From Ruminococcus_G sp050944435 (GTDB lineage Bacteria; Bacillota; Clostridia; Lachnospirales; Lachnospiraceae): a stretch of 64,000 nt of DNA. This document shows positions 51,066-59,911 of this stretch, piece after piece. Each line of letters starts with the position of its first letter. The first letter of the stretch is position 1. Where the stretch lies: the NCBI GenBank assembly GCA_050944435.1, contig JBMNRB010000004.1, positions 101,018 through 165,017 of the forward strand, written 5' to 3'. The notes beneath the pieces are model-generated. The model did not search any database, was not told the origin of the DNA, and saw only the letters and a program-made list of their open reading frames with translations. The position numbers and the translations under genes are program-made.

Positions 51066-52258
51066 TCCCCTTTTAAGACTTTATCTAAAATCACCGCAAA
51101 GGGTGCCATGGCGTTCATGGCCTCCTCCACTGTATTGGTCTGTGCCCCCACTTCCAAAAGAATAGACTTAGGCCGCAGATCCAGATTATAACGGTATCCT
51201 TTCAGATATACGCATCTGGTCAGCATGGGATAATAACTGGCGGCCACATATTCCAGCCGAAAAGAAAAAGCCAGATTGGCGTCCATATTCTCATTGGGCA
51301 GATAAGTAAGGGCGCCGCTTTCATTGGTGTAAGACAGCCCGTTAAAATACATGATCTGGGCTGTGGGCTTCCCGTCAATATCCGTTACCAGATGGGTGTC
51401 CTCCGAAACTCCGTCCCGATGAAGATCGATGATTACCTCGATAGTTGGATTTTGAGCCAGAATCTGTTCCAGTCCGTCTCTGGCCTGATTATAGGCCTTG
51501 CTCCTGTCCTCGCTGCCGTCAGGCATCACATCGTAAGCCTGTGTGTCGTGGAGCACGTTGTAACCGTACTGCTCCCGCAGGATCTGCGCCAGATGTTCCC
51601 CTACTCCGATTACTCCGGTGTTCATATCCTCCGGATTGGAGTCCGCAAACATTTCCCGGGAATGGGTATGATAAATCAAAATCTGCGGAGACTGGCTGTC
51701 CTGTTTCATGGTAAGATCATGCCCCATCAGTTCGTCAATATTGAGTCCTGCAGCGTCTATGGTGGTATTGGGATCCACCACAAAAAAATGGTTCAGAAGA
51801 TAATCAAAATCTCTCAGGCGTTCCAGTGAGAGATCAAACTGGGGAGTCACAGCCTGCGCCGTCACTTCTTCCTCCTGATCCGTCTGCCCTTTCTCTTCTT
51901 CTTCGGTTTCTTTCTTTTTCAGCGCTTCTTCATTTTCCTTTGACACCGCATCTTTCTGATTTTCTCCCAGAAGGCGCTCCGCCAGAGTCCGCCCGTTCAT
52001 CTCCAATATCGTCTCACAGGTGGATTCATCTTCTAAAATCACCTCTTCTTCCTGGGTCTGTTCCGTATACAAAAGGCCCGGCACATAAACAGAGACCGCC
52101 TGCTCCATCAACTGTATCCCAATCTGAGAGGTAAGCCGCTGTCCGTACCCTCCGTCCTGCTGCAGCACCTTTGCCGCCTGCGCCACATTATATATACACA
52201 ATCCTGCCAGTACAAGCACCAGCAGTTTCATCACCTTCTTTTTTCCTTTCAAAGACAT
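51062..52258 (-). CDS. spoIIP: Stage II sporulation protein P
   Basis: The 398-residue protein has an N-terminal signal anchor (about residues 10-30), a long E/K/Q-rich linker (about 85-130) and a C-terminal peptidoglycan amidase/endopeptidase domain with IYHTHSREMF and IDLHRDGV. SpoIIP degrades septal peptidoglycan during engulfment with SpoIID and SpoIIM. It follows gpr by about 30 bases, a pairing common in spore formers. The start is uncertain: GTG 52261, ATG 52258 or ATG 52231. It supports a spore-forming host. Confidence 0.93.
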   Translation of the reverse strand: MSLKGKKKVMKLLVLVLAGLCIYNVAQAAKVLQQDGGYGQRLTSQIGIQLMEQAVSVYVPGLLYTEQTQEEEVILEDESTCETILEMNGRTLAERLLGENQKDAVSKENEEALKKKETEEEEKGQTDQEEEVTAQAVTPQFDLSLERLRDFDYLLNHFFVVDPNTTIDAAGLNIDELMGHDLTMKQDSQSPQILIYHTHSREMFADSNPEDMNTGVIGVGEHLAQILREQYGYNVLHDTQAYDVMPDGSEDRSKAYNQARDGLEQILAQNPTIEVIIDLHRDGVSEDTHLVTDIDGKPTAQIMYFNGLSYTNESGALTYLPNENMDANLAFSFRLEYVAASYYPMLTRCVYLKGYRYNLDLRPKSILLEVGAQTNTVEEAMNAMAPFAVILDKVLKGE

Positions 52259-52291
52259 CACCTGTATTTATATATGTGGCTTTGTCATAAC

Positions 52292-53200
52292 TTATACGCG
52301 TGAAAATGCCATATTCAGTCCTTCCGAAATGGTATAACTGAGATTTTTCAGCGTTTCGTCCACATCCTTTGGCGTTACAAACATCGTATGAAGATGAGGG
52401 GTAATAAGTTCCGCCAGAAATTCTTCCATCTCCGCCTCTTCCAGCGTCTCCAGCAGATGTTCCATGGCGTCATGAACAATGGTGGCCGCATCCACCACAG
52501 TGGGAACGCCGATGGCGATCACCGGTACGCCCAGGGATTCCTCATTCAGTGTGTTCCGGTGATTCAGCACGCCCGACCCTGGGTTAATCCCCGTGTCGGT
52601 AATCTGAATGGTACAATTCAGCCTCTTGGTGCTTCTGGCCGCCAGCGCGTCGACGGCCACGACCACATCCGGCTTTGTCTCCTTTACCACACCCATTAAA
52701 ATTTCCAGGGTTTCCATGCCTGTCCTTGCCATCACTCCCGGAATAATGGTGCTGACCACATGAATCCTGTTCTCTCCCATGGCGTCCACCCCATACTCTT
52801 TTACAATATGACGGTTCACCATCATATTTTTCACCACGCCCGGTCCCAGCGCATCCGGCGTAATATCCATATTTCCCAGACCTGCCACCAGAATCTTCTT
52901 CTCACTGTCCAGCTTCATGATTTTTCTCAGATGGTTTGCCAGTTCCCCGGATATTTCCCTGTGGTAGTCTTCGTCAGGTACCGTCAGATTGGGGGCTTCG
53001 ATGGTAATATAATGGCCTTTCGGCTTTTCCATGGCTTTGGCGCCCCTGTCATTTTCAATGGATACCACCGTGGTTCGGATATCTCTCTCCCGGTCATACT
53101 TTTCCCGGATCACTACTCCTTCAATCTCCACATGATCCTTTTCAAATTTTTCCTTGCTTTCCACGGCCAAATCCGTCCGCACTCTGTACTTTGCCATCAT
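52292..53200 (-). CDS. gpr: Germination protease
   Basis: The 302-residue protein matches Gpr in length and sequence (YRVRTDLAVES, VAGLGNMDITPDALGP, DALAARSTKRLN, TDTGINPGSGVLNHR). Gpr cleaves small acid-soluble proteins on germination and is made as a zymogen in the forespore. The ATG at 53200 has AAGGAGAAG upstream; a second ATG follows directly. No sigma-F/G promoter could be defined with confidence. Confidence 0.95.
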   Translation of the reverse strand: MMAKYRVRTDLAVESKEKFEKDHVEIEGVVIREKYDRERDIRTTVVSIENDRGAKAMEKPKGHYITIEAPNLTVPDEDYHREISGELANHLRKIMKLDSEKKILVAGLGNMDITPDALGPGVVKNMMVNRHIVKEYGVDAMGENRIHVVSTIIPGVMARTGMETLEILMGVVKETKPDVVVAVDALAARSTKRLNCTIQITDTGINPGSGVLNHRNTLNEESLGVPVIAIGVPTVVDAATIVHDAMEHLLETLEEAEMEEFLAELITPHLHTMFVTPKDVDETLKNLSYTISEGLNMAFSRV

Positions 53201-53267
53201 ATTTTTTCTTCTCCTTATTTCTCCTACAGTCTTTTACTATTTTTTGCATTTCTCCGGGAAATATGTA

Positions 53268-53296
53268 TTGACAAACCCGGGGAAATATCATAGAAT
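53268..53296 (+). promoter_or_regulatory. Sigma-A promoter of rpsT
   Basis: TTGACA (53268-53273), exact 17-base spacer, TAGAAT (53291-53296). The region also has a direct repeat CCGGGAAATAT/CCGGGGAAATAT flanking the -35. It leaves a leader of about 85 bases before rpsT. Confidence 0.85.
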
Positions 53297-53390
53297 AATT
53301 AAGCATGTTTACATTAGATTTCGTGTCTCTCTAATGTAGGAAAAGAAAATCATAATAGTTTATAAAGATCACATATCGGAGGTGTACAAA

Positions 53391-53654
53391 TTGGCAAACA
53401 TTAAGTCTGCGAAAAAAAGAATCCTGGTAAACAGAACAAAAGCTGCCAGAAACAAATCCATCAAATCCGCTGTAAAAACTTCTATTAAAAAAGTAGAAGC
53501 CGCAGTTGCAAATAAAGACAAAGAAGCCGCAAACAGCGCTCTGCTGGAGGCAATTTCTACTATTGATAAAGCTGCTTCTAAGGGAGTATATCACAAAAAT
53601 AATTCTGCCAGAAAAGTTTCCCGTCTGACGAAAGCAGTAAATTCTATCAACTAA
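53391..53654 (+). CDS. rpsT: 30S ribosomal protein S20
   Basis: The 87-residue basic protein starts (L)ANIKSAKKRI and has the S20 pattern of helices (NRTKAARNKSIKSAVK and VYHKNNSARKVSRL). It binds 16S rRNA early in assembly. The start is a TTG at 53391 following GGAGGTGTACAAA; the earlier GTG lies inside the ribosome binding site. rpsT of several bacteria uses a weak start codon that allows autoregulation, which fits the TTG here. A terminator follows at 53.68 kb. Confidence 0.96.
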   Translation: MANIKSAKKRILVNRTKAARNKSIKSAVKTSIKKVEAAVANKDKEAANSALLEAISTIDKAASKGVYHKNNSARKVSRLTKAVNSIN

Positions 53655-53675
53655 TCGATTACAGAATAAGCAAAA

Positions 53676-53707
53676 GACAGTCATCACCCTCAATGACTGT
53701 CTTTTTT
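53676..53707. terminator. Terminator between rpsT and holA (convergent)
   Basis: A stem GACAGTCAT/ATGACTGTC with an 8-base loop and T-run to 53707 for rpsT; A residues on the other side allow use by holA, whose stop lies inside the stem. Confidence 0.82.
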
Positions 53708-54679
53708 ACTGTACTTTATAATCATCAGCTCAACGCTGAGCGTATCTGCCAGCCGTCCTGTTTTCACGTCCTCTTCTGCCTGCAGAAAATCATTGACCGC
53801 CCCTTTAAGTTCTCCTGCCGAATATCCTCTGGCATACTCCATATAATTTCTCACAACAAATCCCTGCAGCCCCGTCTTGGCGGCAATGTCTTTCTGATTA
53901 ACCCCTTCCTCCGTCAGTTCCTTCACCTGAAGCAGATAGCGAAACTGCCGCGCCAGCAGAAAAAGGATTCGCATGGGAGGTTCTTTCAGCTCCAGCAGGT
54001 CATAATAAAGGGAAAGAGCCTGCTTTTGATTTCTGGTGGCCACTGCCCGAACCATATCAAAGATCCGGTTTGTGACCTGTACGCTGCACACAGCCTCAAT
54101 ATCCCCTCTGGTAATCACATCCTTTCCCATGGTATACGACAGAAGCTTATCCAACTCATGGCTGATCATATTCATATCGCTGCCTGTGCCTGCCAGGAAA
54201 AACTCCATATCCGCCCGCGTGATCTGCTTTCCTTCTCTTTTTAATATGCCCAGCACCCATTTCATCAATGTGGATTCCGTCTGGGAAGAAAACTCTACGA
54301 CACGTCCTGCGTTTTTTACCGCTTTGTACATACGGCTGCGTTTATCCACCTCAGATTCCACAAACAGCAGATACAGATACTCCGGCAGCTGGCCCAGATA
54401 CTCCGGCAGCTTTTCACACTGTCCTTTAAAGAAACCGGTGTCCTCCAACAGGATTACCCGTCTGTCGCTGAGAAAAGGAAGGGTCTCGCCCAAGTCAATA
54501 ATTTCCCCCGGCGTCTGCCCTTTCCCTTTAAAAACAGAGAAATTCATTGTATCGTCCCCGGTATTCCACGCCTCACACAGTTTGTCCCGATACTGGTTTT
54601 TCAGATAATCTTCCTCTCCGCAGAAGAGATAAACGTGTTTAAATTCATTTTTTTTGATATCTTCCATTACACTTTTCAT
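53690..54679 (-). CDS. holA: DNA polymerase III delta subunit
   Basis: The 329-residue protein has the HolA pattern: HVYLFCGEEDYLKN at the N-terminus, then the AAA+-like core LLFVESEVDKRSRMYKAV and the C-terminal RILFLLARQFRYLLQVKEL. Delta opens the beta clamp in the loader. It is placed directly after comEC, as usual in Firmicutes (comEC-holA-rpsT). The start is an estimate: ATG 54679 or 54667; upstream extension runs into comEC. Confidence 0.92.
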   Translation of the reverse strand: MKSVMEDIKKNEFKHVYLFCGEEDYLKNQYRDKLCEAWNTGDDTMNFSVFKGKGQTPGEIIDLGETLPFLSDRRVILLEDTGFFKGQCEKLPEYLGQLPEYLYLLFVESEVDKRSRMYKAVKNAGRVVEFSSQTESTLMKWVLGILKREGKQITRADMEFFLAGTGSDMNMISHELDKLLSYTMGKDVITRGDIEAVCSVQVTNRIFDMVRAVATRNQKQALSLYYDLLELKEPPMRILFLLARQFRYLLQVKELTEEGVNQKDIAAKTGLQGFVVRNYMEYARGYSAGELKGAVNDFLQAEEDVKTGRLADTLSVELMIIKYSKKDSH

Positions 54680-54725
54680 ACCGTTTACAATACCCGCTTT
54701 TTTCCCGTTTGTCAATGAAGTCTGT

Positions 54726-56297
54726 CTATAGAAATGTCTCAATTTTTAGCCTGCCTTTCGCATCGCACATGAAACTTACGGCTCCGTCCCGTCTGGTGTC
54801 ATAGATTACAATATTCCTCTCTTCCAGTCTTTGAATCAGCTCCGGAGCAGGATGACCGTACCGATTGTTTCTTCCGCAGGAAATCAGCGCAAAAGAAGGA
54901 GAGGCTTTTGTCAGAAATTCTTCGTCGGTGGAAGAACCGCTCCCGTGATGGGCCACTTTCAGAATCTGACTGCCGATCTTTTCCCGGGTCACTTTTTTCT
55001 CTCCCTCTCCGGTCAGATCTCCGGTCAAAAGGAAACTCAGCGCCCCATATTCCACCCTCATGGTCAGGGAGCCGCTGTTTCCATCCTCCCCGGTCTCTTC
55101 TCCATCCGGATAAAGGATATGAAATATCACGTCTTTATCCTGAATTTTGTCTCCTTTTTGCAGATACCCAACAGGAACTTTGGCCTGCCGGGCTTTTTCC
55201 TGCAGCCGCTGGTCTTCCTGATTTTTCATCCACATGGGCAGAAAGAGTTTCTTTACTTTCACACCACCTCCCTTTTTCATTCCTTCCAGTATTTCCAGAA
55301 CGCCGCTGATATGATCCTCATCTCCATGGGTGACGAAAATCCCTTCAATTTCTCCCACTCCCCTCTGCTTGATAAAGGGCAGAATACGATAGGTCCCCAC
55401 CTGCTGCACACTGCTGCTTCCGCCGTCAATCAGGAAAAAATGATCTCCCGGCGTCTCCAGCGCCAGACAGTCCCCCTGCCCCACATCCAGCATTACCGCA
55501 CGGAAGCCATGGCCGGGACGCAGACTTAACAGTACAGAGGCAAAAAGAATCCCACCGAAAAACAGCTTTCTTGAACTCTTGCCTCTGACCGCCAGGAAAA
55601 GGGCCAGGATCATATAATACGCCCCCACCTGCCACAGCGCCGGCTGACCGGTAATCAGACTGGAGACCGGCATCTTTTGAATGATACAGCCGATTTTTTC
55701 ATACATCTGCAACAGAAAGCAGGCTCCAGACAACAAGACTTTTCCCAGAGCAGGCACCATAATCCCTGACATAAGGCCAAGAAAACCGCTGATCACTATT
55801 ATGGGCAGCAGCGGAATCACCAGAAGATTTACCGCCAGTGAAAACAGCGGAATTTCGTAGAAGAAATATTGCAGCAGGGGAAACTGAGCCAGGAATACCG
55901 CGATCCCGCCGGTCAGCCCTTTCTGAATCTCAGAGAATTTTCCCTTCTTTTTGGGCTGTTTTTCTATTGCCGGAGTCAGAATACCGATCCCTGCCACGGC
56001 AGAATAGGAAAGTAAAAATCCGCTGTGGTACAGATAACCGGGATTTTCCGCCAAAATCAAAATACCGGAAAAGGCCAGAGCCGAGAGCATATCATACGTA
56101 CGGCCAATTATCTTTGCCGTCACACACAGCAGGAACATAATCACTGCCCGCATGGTGGACACGCTGCTTCCGGTAAAGATGCCGTAAAGGATCATCACCG
56201 CCCCGGATATGACCGAAGCGGCCTTTACTCCCGCCCCCGCCTTATTCAGTAATTTCATTAACCCCATGCCAATCAGGGTCAGATGGGTTCCCGTCAA
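54726..56297 (-). pseudogene. comEC: comEC, 3' part only, interrupted by a mobile element
   Basis: The frame codes for about 523 residues, beginning in the conserved core (TGTHLTLIGMGL, corresponding to the SGxHxxLIG motif of the competence domain). It continues through the helices and ends with an MBL domain (DVGQGDCLALETPG, THGDEDHISG, KVAHHGSGSS). Complete ComEC proteins are about 700-800 residues, so some 200-250 N-terminal residues (including the OB-fold part) are missing. The reading frame meets a stop within 20 bases upstream of 56297 and no further comEC is seen. ComEC is the DNA-uptake channel, so competence should be lost while the element is in place. The apparent start is a TTG created at the junction. 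Confidence 0.88.
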
Positions 56298-56300
56298 GAC
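56290..56300. other. Element-chromosome junction in comEC (attachment site)
   Basis: The comEC coding match stops at about 56292, within the codons for the conserved S/T-G-x-H motif, and unrelated A/T-rich sequence with stops begins. This is the left boundary of the element; the exact core is not defined because the other end lies outside the window. Confidence 0.7.
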
Positions 56301-56341
56301 TTTCTTTACTTATTATAATGTGGCAAAACCCCTTATGCAGA

Positions 56342-56400
56342 ACCAGAGGGGGTAACTTTTGGAGTCCATACCCCCCTTTAACACTTAGTTACCCCCTCTG
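56342..56400. repeat. Long subterminal inverted repeat of the element
   Basis: A perfect 15-bp inverted repeat, CCAGAGGGGGTAACT (56342-56356) and its complement (56386-56400), separated by 29 bases, located 45 bases inside the comEC junction. The loop itself contains a C-run. It may be a recombinase or partner binding site; a terminator is less likely because no T-run follows on either strand. Confidence 0.7.
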
Positions 56401-56421
56401 GCAGTCTTTTAACAACGCTAT

Positions 56422-56724
56422 TCAATTCTGCGATGCAAAAAAATAACCATAATCATACATTTTCATACTGAGATGCTTTCCTATATCTAGAAGATTGTCT
56501 ATGATGATTTCCACATCTCGATCCTCTTGATCCGGCTTTCCAAGTCTGACACAGATTCTTTCATAGGCATCACACATTTCTGAATAAAGCCGACTGCACA
56601 ATTTTCCTTCCTCATACTCATTTTCCACATATTTGCTTTCTGCCACAGGAAAACGCTCTAAGTCCAGAGACCCGTTTGCAAGGTCATAAATCAGGTTTTT
56701 AAATTCTTGGCTATTCTTATCCAT
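56422..56724 (-). CDS. Small acidic protein of unknown function (possibly DUF6809-like)
   Basis: The 100-residue, mostly helical, acidic protein has a good GAGGTATAGAG site. Its layout (short YDLANGSLD motif, long helix, C-terminal GYFF) recalls small DUF6809 proteins of Lachnospiraceae elements, a resemblance from memory. It is downstream of an XRE regulator on the same strand and 45 bases from the long inverted repeat. Function is unknown. Confidence 0.6.
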   Translation of the reverse strand: MDKNSQEFKNLIYDLANGSLDLERFPVAESKYVENEYEEGKLCSRLYSEMCDAYERICVRLGKPDQEDRDVEIIIDNLLDIGKHLSMKMYDYGYFFASQN

Positions 56725-56850
56725 CTCTATACCTCATTTTTTCATAATTTAATTTTCTCTGGCGCACGGAAAGCTGCATTAGCACTTCTCTCTTTTGTAT
56801 CTTAACGAAAAAGGGAAACAGTTCTTTGGAATTCACATCGAACTGCTTCC

Positions 56851-57174
56851 CTACTTGTTCTTCAAACTGCGGACAAATTGTAAAAGGATTCTTCGTTCTT
56901 CTCTTCCCAATTCATCCCATGTTTCAATGATTTCTCTTTGCTCTTTTGATAAATCCGGCCGTTTACCCTCTCCAGCAAAAAACTGCGCCAGCGTGATTCC
57001 AAATGCATCACATATCTTTTCCAGAGTTGGTATCGTAGGTATACTTTCCATTTTCATAATATTCCCTACAGCCGTCTGTGACATCCCTGTTAATTGAGCA
57101 AGGCGATATTTTGAAACATGATATTTCTCACACAATTCTTTTACCCTACCGGCAGTGTACTCTTCTATACGCAA
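56851..57174 (-). CDS. XRE-family transcriptional regulator
   Basis: The 107-residue protein has an N-terminal helix-turn-helix (about 8-65: VSKYRLAQLTGMSQTAVGNI) and a helical C-terminal tail (about 70-107). The start is a TTG at 57174 with AGAGGTG upstream. It is divergent from the other XRE gene across a 386-base control region, like phage repressor pairs. Target operators are probably the palindromes at 57255 and 57529. Confidence 0.82.
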   Translation of the reverse strand: MRIEEYTAGRVKELCEKYHVSKYRLAQLTGMSQTAVGNIMKMESIPTIPTLEKICDAFGITLAQFFAGEGKRPDLSKEQREIIETWDELGREERRILLQFVRSLKNK

Positions 57175-57254
57175 GCAAATTACACCTCTCTTCTGATTTA
57201 CATACGCTTATTGTACCTGTAACTCAGAAGTTTTATTAGAACTGTATTACTTGA

Positions 57255-57276
57255 CCATTATACTAAAGTATAATGG
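57255..57276. promoter_or_regulatory. 22-base palindrome, candidate operator
   Basis: CCATTATACT-AA-AGTATAATGG is a perfect 10-bp inverted repeat. It carries TATAAT on both strands, so a bound repressor could close divergent promoters. Confidence 0.6.
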
Positions 57277-57528
57277 AGTATGCGGGTAAAAAAATAAGAA
57301 CCATGAGTTCCACATTCCGTCTATGTATTTTTAATTCTTTTGTACGCTGTTTTCTAAGATTTTTCACCTCTTTTCCTTGCACAAGCATACCATTGATCTA
57401 CGTTTTCTTCAACAAAAATCAATCGACAAATTCTCCCATATTTTGTTCTTTTCTCATGCCTTAAATTACTCCAGTTCTCTTGCATAATATACCTAATCAA
57501 ACATGCTCTTTTCATCTATCGTTATAGA

Positions 57529-57544
57529 GACGGTTTTTACCGTC
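57529..57544. promoter_or_regulatory. Palindrome just before the plus-strand regulator, candidate operator
   Basis: GACGGT-TTTT-ACCGTC, a perfect 6-bp repeat ending 16 bases before the ATG, overlapping or preceding the ribosome binding site (AAGGTAGG). Confidence 0.5.
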
Positions 57545-57560
57545 AGAAAGGTAGGTATAT

Positions 57561-57932
57561 ATGATGAACGTGAATTTCAAACTCATCGGAAAAAGAATTC
57601 AAGAAGTAAGAAAGCAACAGGCAATGACCCAAGCCGAACTGGCTGCACTAACTGATATGTCGGATTCCTATATCAGTTGTATCGAAACCGCAAAGAAACA
57701 GGCAAGCCTCGAATCACTTATCCGTATCTCCAACGCTCTGGGAATCACTGTGGATGAACTACTCAGCGGTAATCAGCTTCATAATCCCACCGATTATCAA
57801 ACTGATATTGATCTGCTGATGGAGGATTGCTCTCTTTTGGAACGCCGTTTTATTTATGAATTGATTTCCGTAGCCAAATATATCATTCGAAATAATGGCT
57901 GGGAATTAATTGAATCAAAAGAGAATCATTGA
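57561..57932 (+). CDS. XRE-family transcriptional regulator
   Basis: The 123-residue protein has a classic helix-turn-helix (about 8-66: MTQAELAALTDMSDSYISCIE) followed by a short helical region. Two adjacent ATGs (57561, 57564) follow AAGGTAGG. It is followed by a terminator, then the recombinase operon, so it is a separate unit. It probably controls element genes. Confidence 0.86.
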   Translation: MMNVNFKLIGKRIQEVRKQQAMTQAELAALTDMSDSYISCIETAKKQASLESLIRISNALGITVDELLSGNQLHNPTDYQTDIDLLMEDCSLLERRFIYELISVAKYIIRNNGWELIESKENH

Positions 57933-57938
57933 ACCTGT

Positions 57939-57982
57939 GACCAGAGGTTAAGCACTTGACCTCTGGTCTATTTTCTTTTTTT
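57939..57982 (+). terminator. Terminator after the plus-strand XRE regulator
   Basis: A 10-bp stem GACCAGAGGT/ACCTCTGGTC (57939-57948, 57959-57968) followed by a T-rich run. A TATAAT at 57993-57998 lies just downstream, perhaps the -10 of the recombinase operon. Confidence 0.75.
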
Positions 57983-58030
57983 ACAAAGAAAATATAATGA
58001 TACATAACAATACATGAAAGGCGTGAAAAA

Positions 58031-59911
58031 ATGAAGCAATCGGAAGAACACTCCATCAGCATACAGGAGCAAAAATCAAAAATCCGTGAAAGGTACCGTG
58101 GCGTAGATCCGGATACACTGGAATGCCTACCAGCTAAACCGCCAGAAAACATCTATGATGAAGGCCGTGAATTAAGGGTGGCTGTATATGCTAGAGTATC
58201 CACCGATGACCCTAGGCAGACTTCTTCTTATGAACTGCAGAAAAACCATTATACAGATTTCGTCAACCGGCATCCTAACTGGAAACTGGTAGAAATCTAT
58301 GCCGATGAAGGAATCAGTGGCACATCTTTGAATCATCGTGAATCTTTTCTCCGAATGATTGAGGATTGCCATAAGGGAAAAATCGACATGATTATCACAA
58401 AAAGCGTCTCCAGATTTGCCAGAAATATTATGGACTGTATCGGATATGTCCGACAGCTGAAAGAACTCAAACCGCCCATTGGAATTCGTTTTGAAGCGGA
58501 AGGAATTTTTACTCTTGATGCGAACAGTGAAATGACTCTCTCATTTATGGCTGCGATGGCGCAGGAAGAAAGCCATAACAAAAGCGAGATCATGAACGCT
58601 TCCATTGAAATGCGCTTCAAACGTGGCATTTTCCTAAAGCCGCCTCTCTTGGGCTATGATGTGGACGAAGACGGTAGACTGGTGATCAACGAAGAAGAAG
58701 CAAAAACAGTGCGTCTCATTTTTTTCATGTACCTATACGGCTATACCTGCCAGCAGATTGCCGATCAGCTAACCGCTTTGAAGCGACCCACAAAGAAGGG
58801 CAATCTGGTCTGGAACCCCGGAAGTATTCTGCAGATTCTGCAAAACGAGAGGCATTGCGGTGATATCATTGCTCGGAAGACTTGGACTCCTAACTACCTC
58901 AACCATAAATCCAAAAAGAATAGGCAGGATCGAAACCAGTATCGTAAATATGGAGACCATGAGGCAATTATTTCAAAGGACGATTTTGTCGCTGTACAAC
59001 ATCTGATCCTGAATGCAAAATATGGTGCAAAAGGATTACTCCCGGAACTTCATGTCATTTCAGATGGTGCCCTTAAAGGTTTTGTGGCAGTGAATCCCCG
59101 TTGGGCTGGCTTTAAGGCTCCTGACTATAATGCGGCATGCAGAAGTATTTATGATGGCGATAGCTCTATTGATTCTTCTCTCATGCCGGAAGTCTCTCCC
59201 GGAGATTTTGATTTGAGAGGGTTTGAAATCACAAGAGCGCAATTTTTAAATCCTCGTGATAAACCTTATATTTTAATCACACACAAAATATTGAAATTCA
59301 ACTTAATTGCGCTCCAAAAATTTCAGAACATTGATTACATAGAATTGTTGATACACACGGTGGAAGGTCTGCTCGCTATCCGTCCCAGCACAAAAGAAAA
59401 ACGCAACAGCATGAAATGGGCTAAACTCTCTGAAGTAAAGAAAGTCCCGAAAGGAATCGGAAGTGCCGCTTTCATTCCTACTCTATATGAACTCTGTGGT
59501 TGGAATCCCAAATATACATATCGCTGTCTCGGTCAATTTCACCAGAAGGATGAGGAAATGGTATTGGTCTTCAACTTAAAAGAACCGGAAGTTTTTATTC
59601 CTGCTTCAGAAGACACAAATCCAAGTGAAGTTCATCCCAGATCTGACTACTTTGGCTCTTCTGTAAAAAGTTTACTGGCCTATCCAGCAGATTGGCGGCA
59701 CACCTTTGGCAATAATTTTTATCACCAATCCCAAGCTGCAGAAATGGCTGCGTTTTCACAGAGCCAAGAATGGAATACACAGGACGAAGGAGTTCCCTAC
59801 CATACCGAACATCTTAACGTGACTCCCCCTGACAAGGCCCGTGAGGAAATCCATCAAATTATCCAAAATATGACACAGGAGGAACCGCATGAACGAATTA
59901 ATGATCGTTGA
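58031..59911 (+). CDS. Large serine recombinase with a non-zinc-ribbon C-terminal domain
   Basis: The 626-residue protein has a resolvase domain (about 48-190) with nucleophile Ser57 in YARVSTDD, catalytic VSRFARN (126-132) and QEESHNKSE, then the recombinase domain (about 200-335, WNPGSILQILQNERHCGD). Where most large serine integrases carry a cysteine zinc ribbon and coiled coil, it has no Cys pairs. Instead, DGALKGFVAVNPRW (345-358) leads into a domain (about 397-560) homologous to the next two gene products. It is the likely integrase of the element. AAGGCGTG precedes the ATG. Confidence 0.9.
   Translation: MKQSEEHSISIQEQKSKIRERYRGVDPDTLECLPAKPPENIYDEGRELRVAVYARVSTDDPRQTSSYELQKNHYTDFVNRHPNWKLVEIYADEGISGTSLNHRESFLRMIEDCHKGKIDMIITKSVSRFARNIMDCIGYVRQLKELKPPIGIRFEAEGIFTLDANSEMTLSFMAAMAQEESHNKSEIMNASIEMRFKRGIFLKPPLLGYDVDEDGRLVINEEEAKTVRLIFFMYLYGYTCQQIADQLTALKRPTKKGNLVWNPGSILQILQNERHCGDIIARKTWTPNYLNHKSKKNRQDRNQYRKYGDHEAIISKDDFVAVQHLILNAKYGAKGLLPELHVISDGALKGFVAVNPRWAGFKAPDYNAACRSIYDGDSSIDSSLMPEVSPGDFDLRGFEITRAQFLNPRDKPYILITHKILKFNLIALQKFQNIDYIELLIHTVEGLLAIRPSTKEKRNSMKWAKLSEVKKVPKGIGSAAFIPTLYELCGWNPKYTYRCLGQFHQKDEEMVLVFNLKEPEVFIPASEDTNPSEVHPRSDYFGSSVKSLLAYPADWRHTFGNNFYHQSQAAEMAAFSQSQEWNTQDEGVPYHTEHLNVTPPDKAREEIHQIIQNMTQEEPHERINDR

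Larger units (their letters stand above)
57175..57560. other. Control region between the divergent regulators (no gene)
   Basis: This 386-base stretch has no convincing coding frame. It holds two palindromes (57255-57276 and 57529-57544) and A/T-rich promoter-like sequence in both directions. The palindrome at 57255-57276 contains a TATAAT on each strand. Confidence 0.6.

Noticed and set aside
53331..53693. Minus-strand frame opposite rpsT
   Set aside because: Phe/Cys-rich shadow of the lysine-rich S20 gene.
54726..56297. Short comEC explained by a sequencing frameshift
   Set aside because: No comEC-like sequence is found in any frame upstream of 56297; the sequence changes to element genes instead.
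57273..57464. 63-codon plus-strand reading frame in the control region
   Set aside because: Low-complexity, Phe/Ser/Thr-rich sequence without a ribosome binding site, lying across candidate operators.
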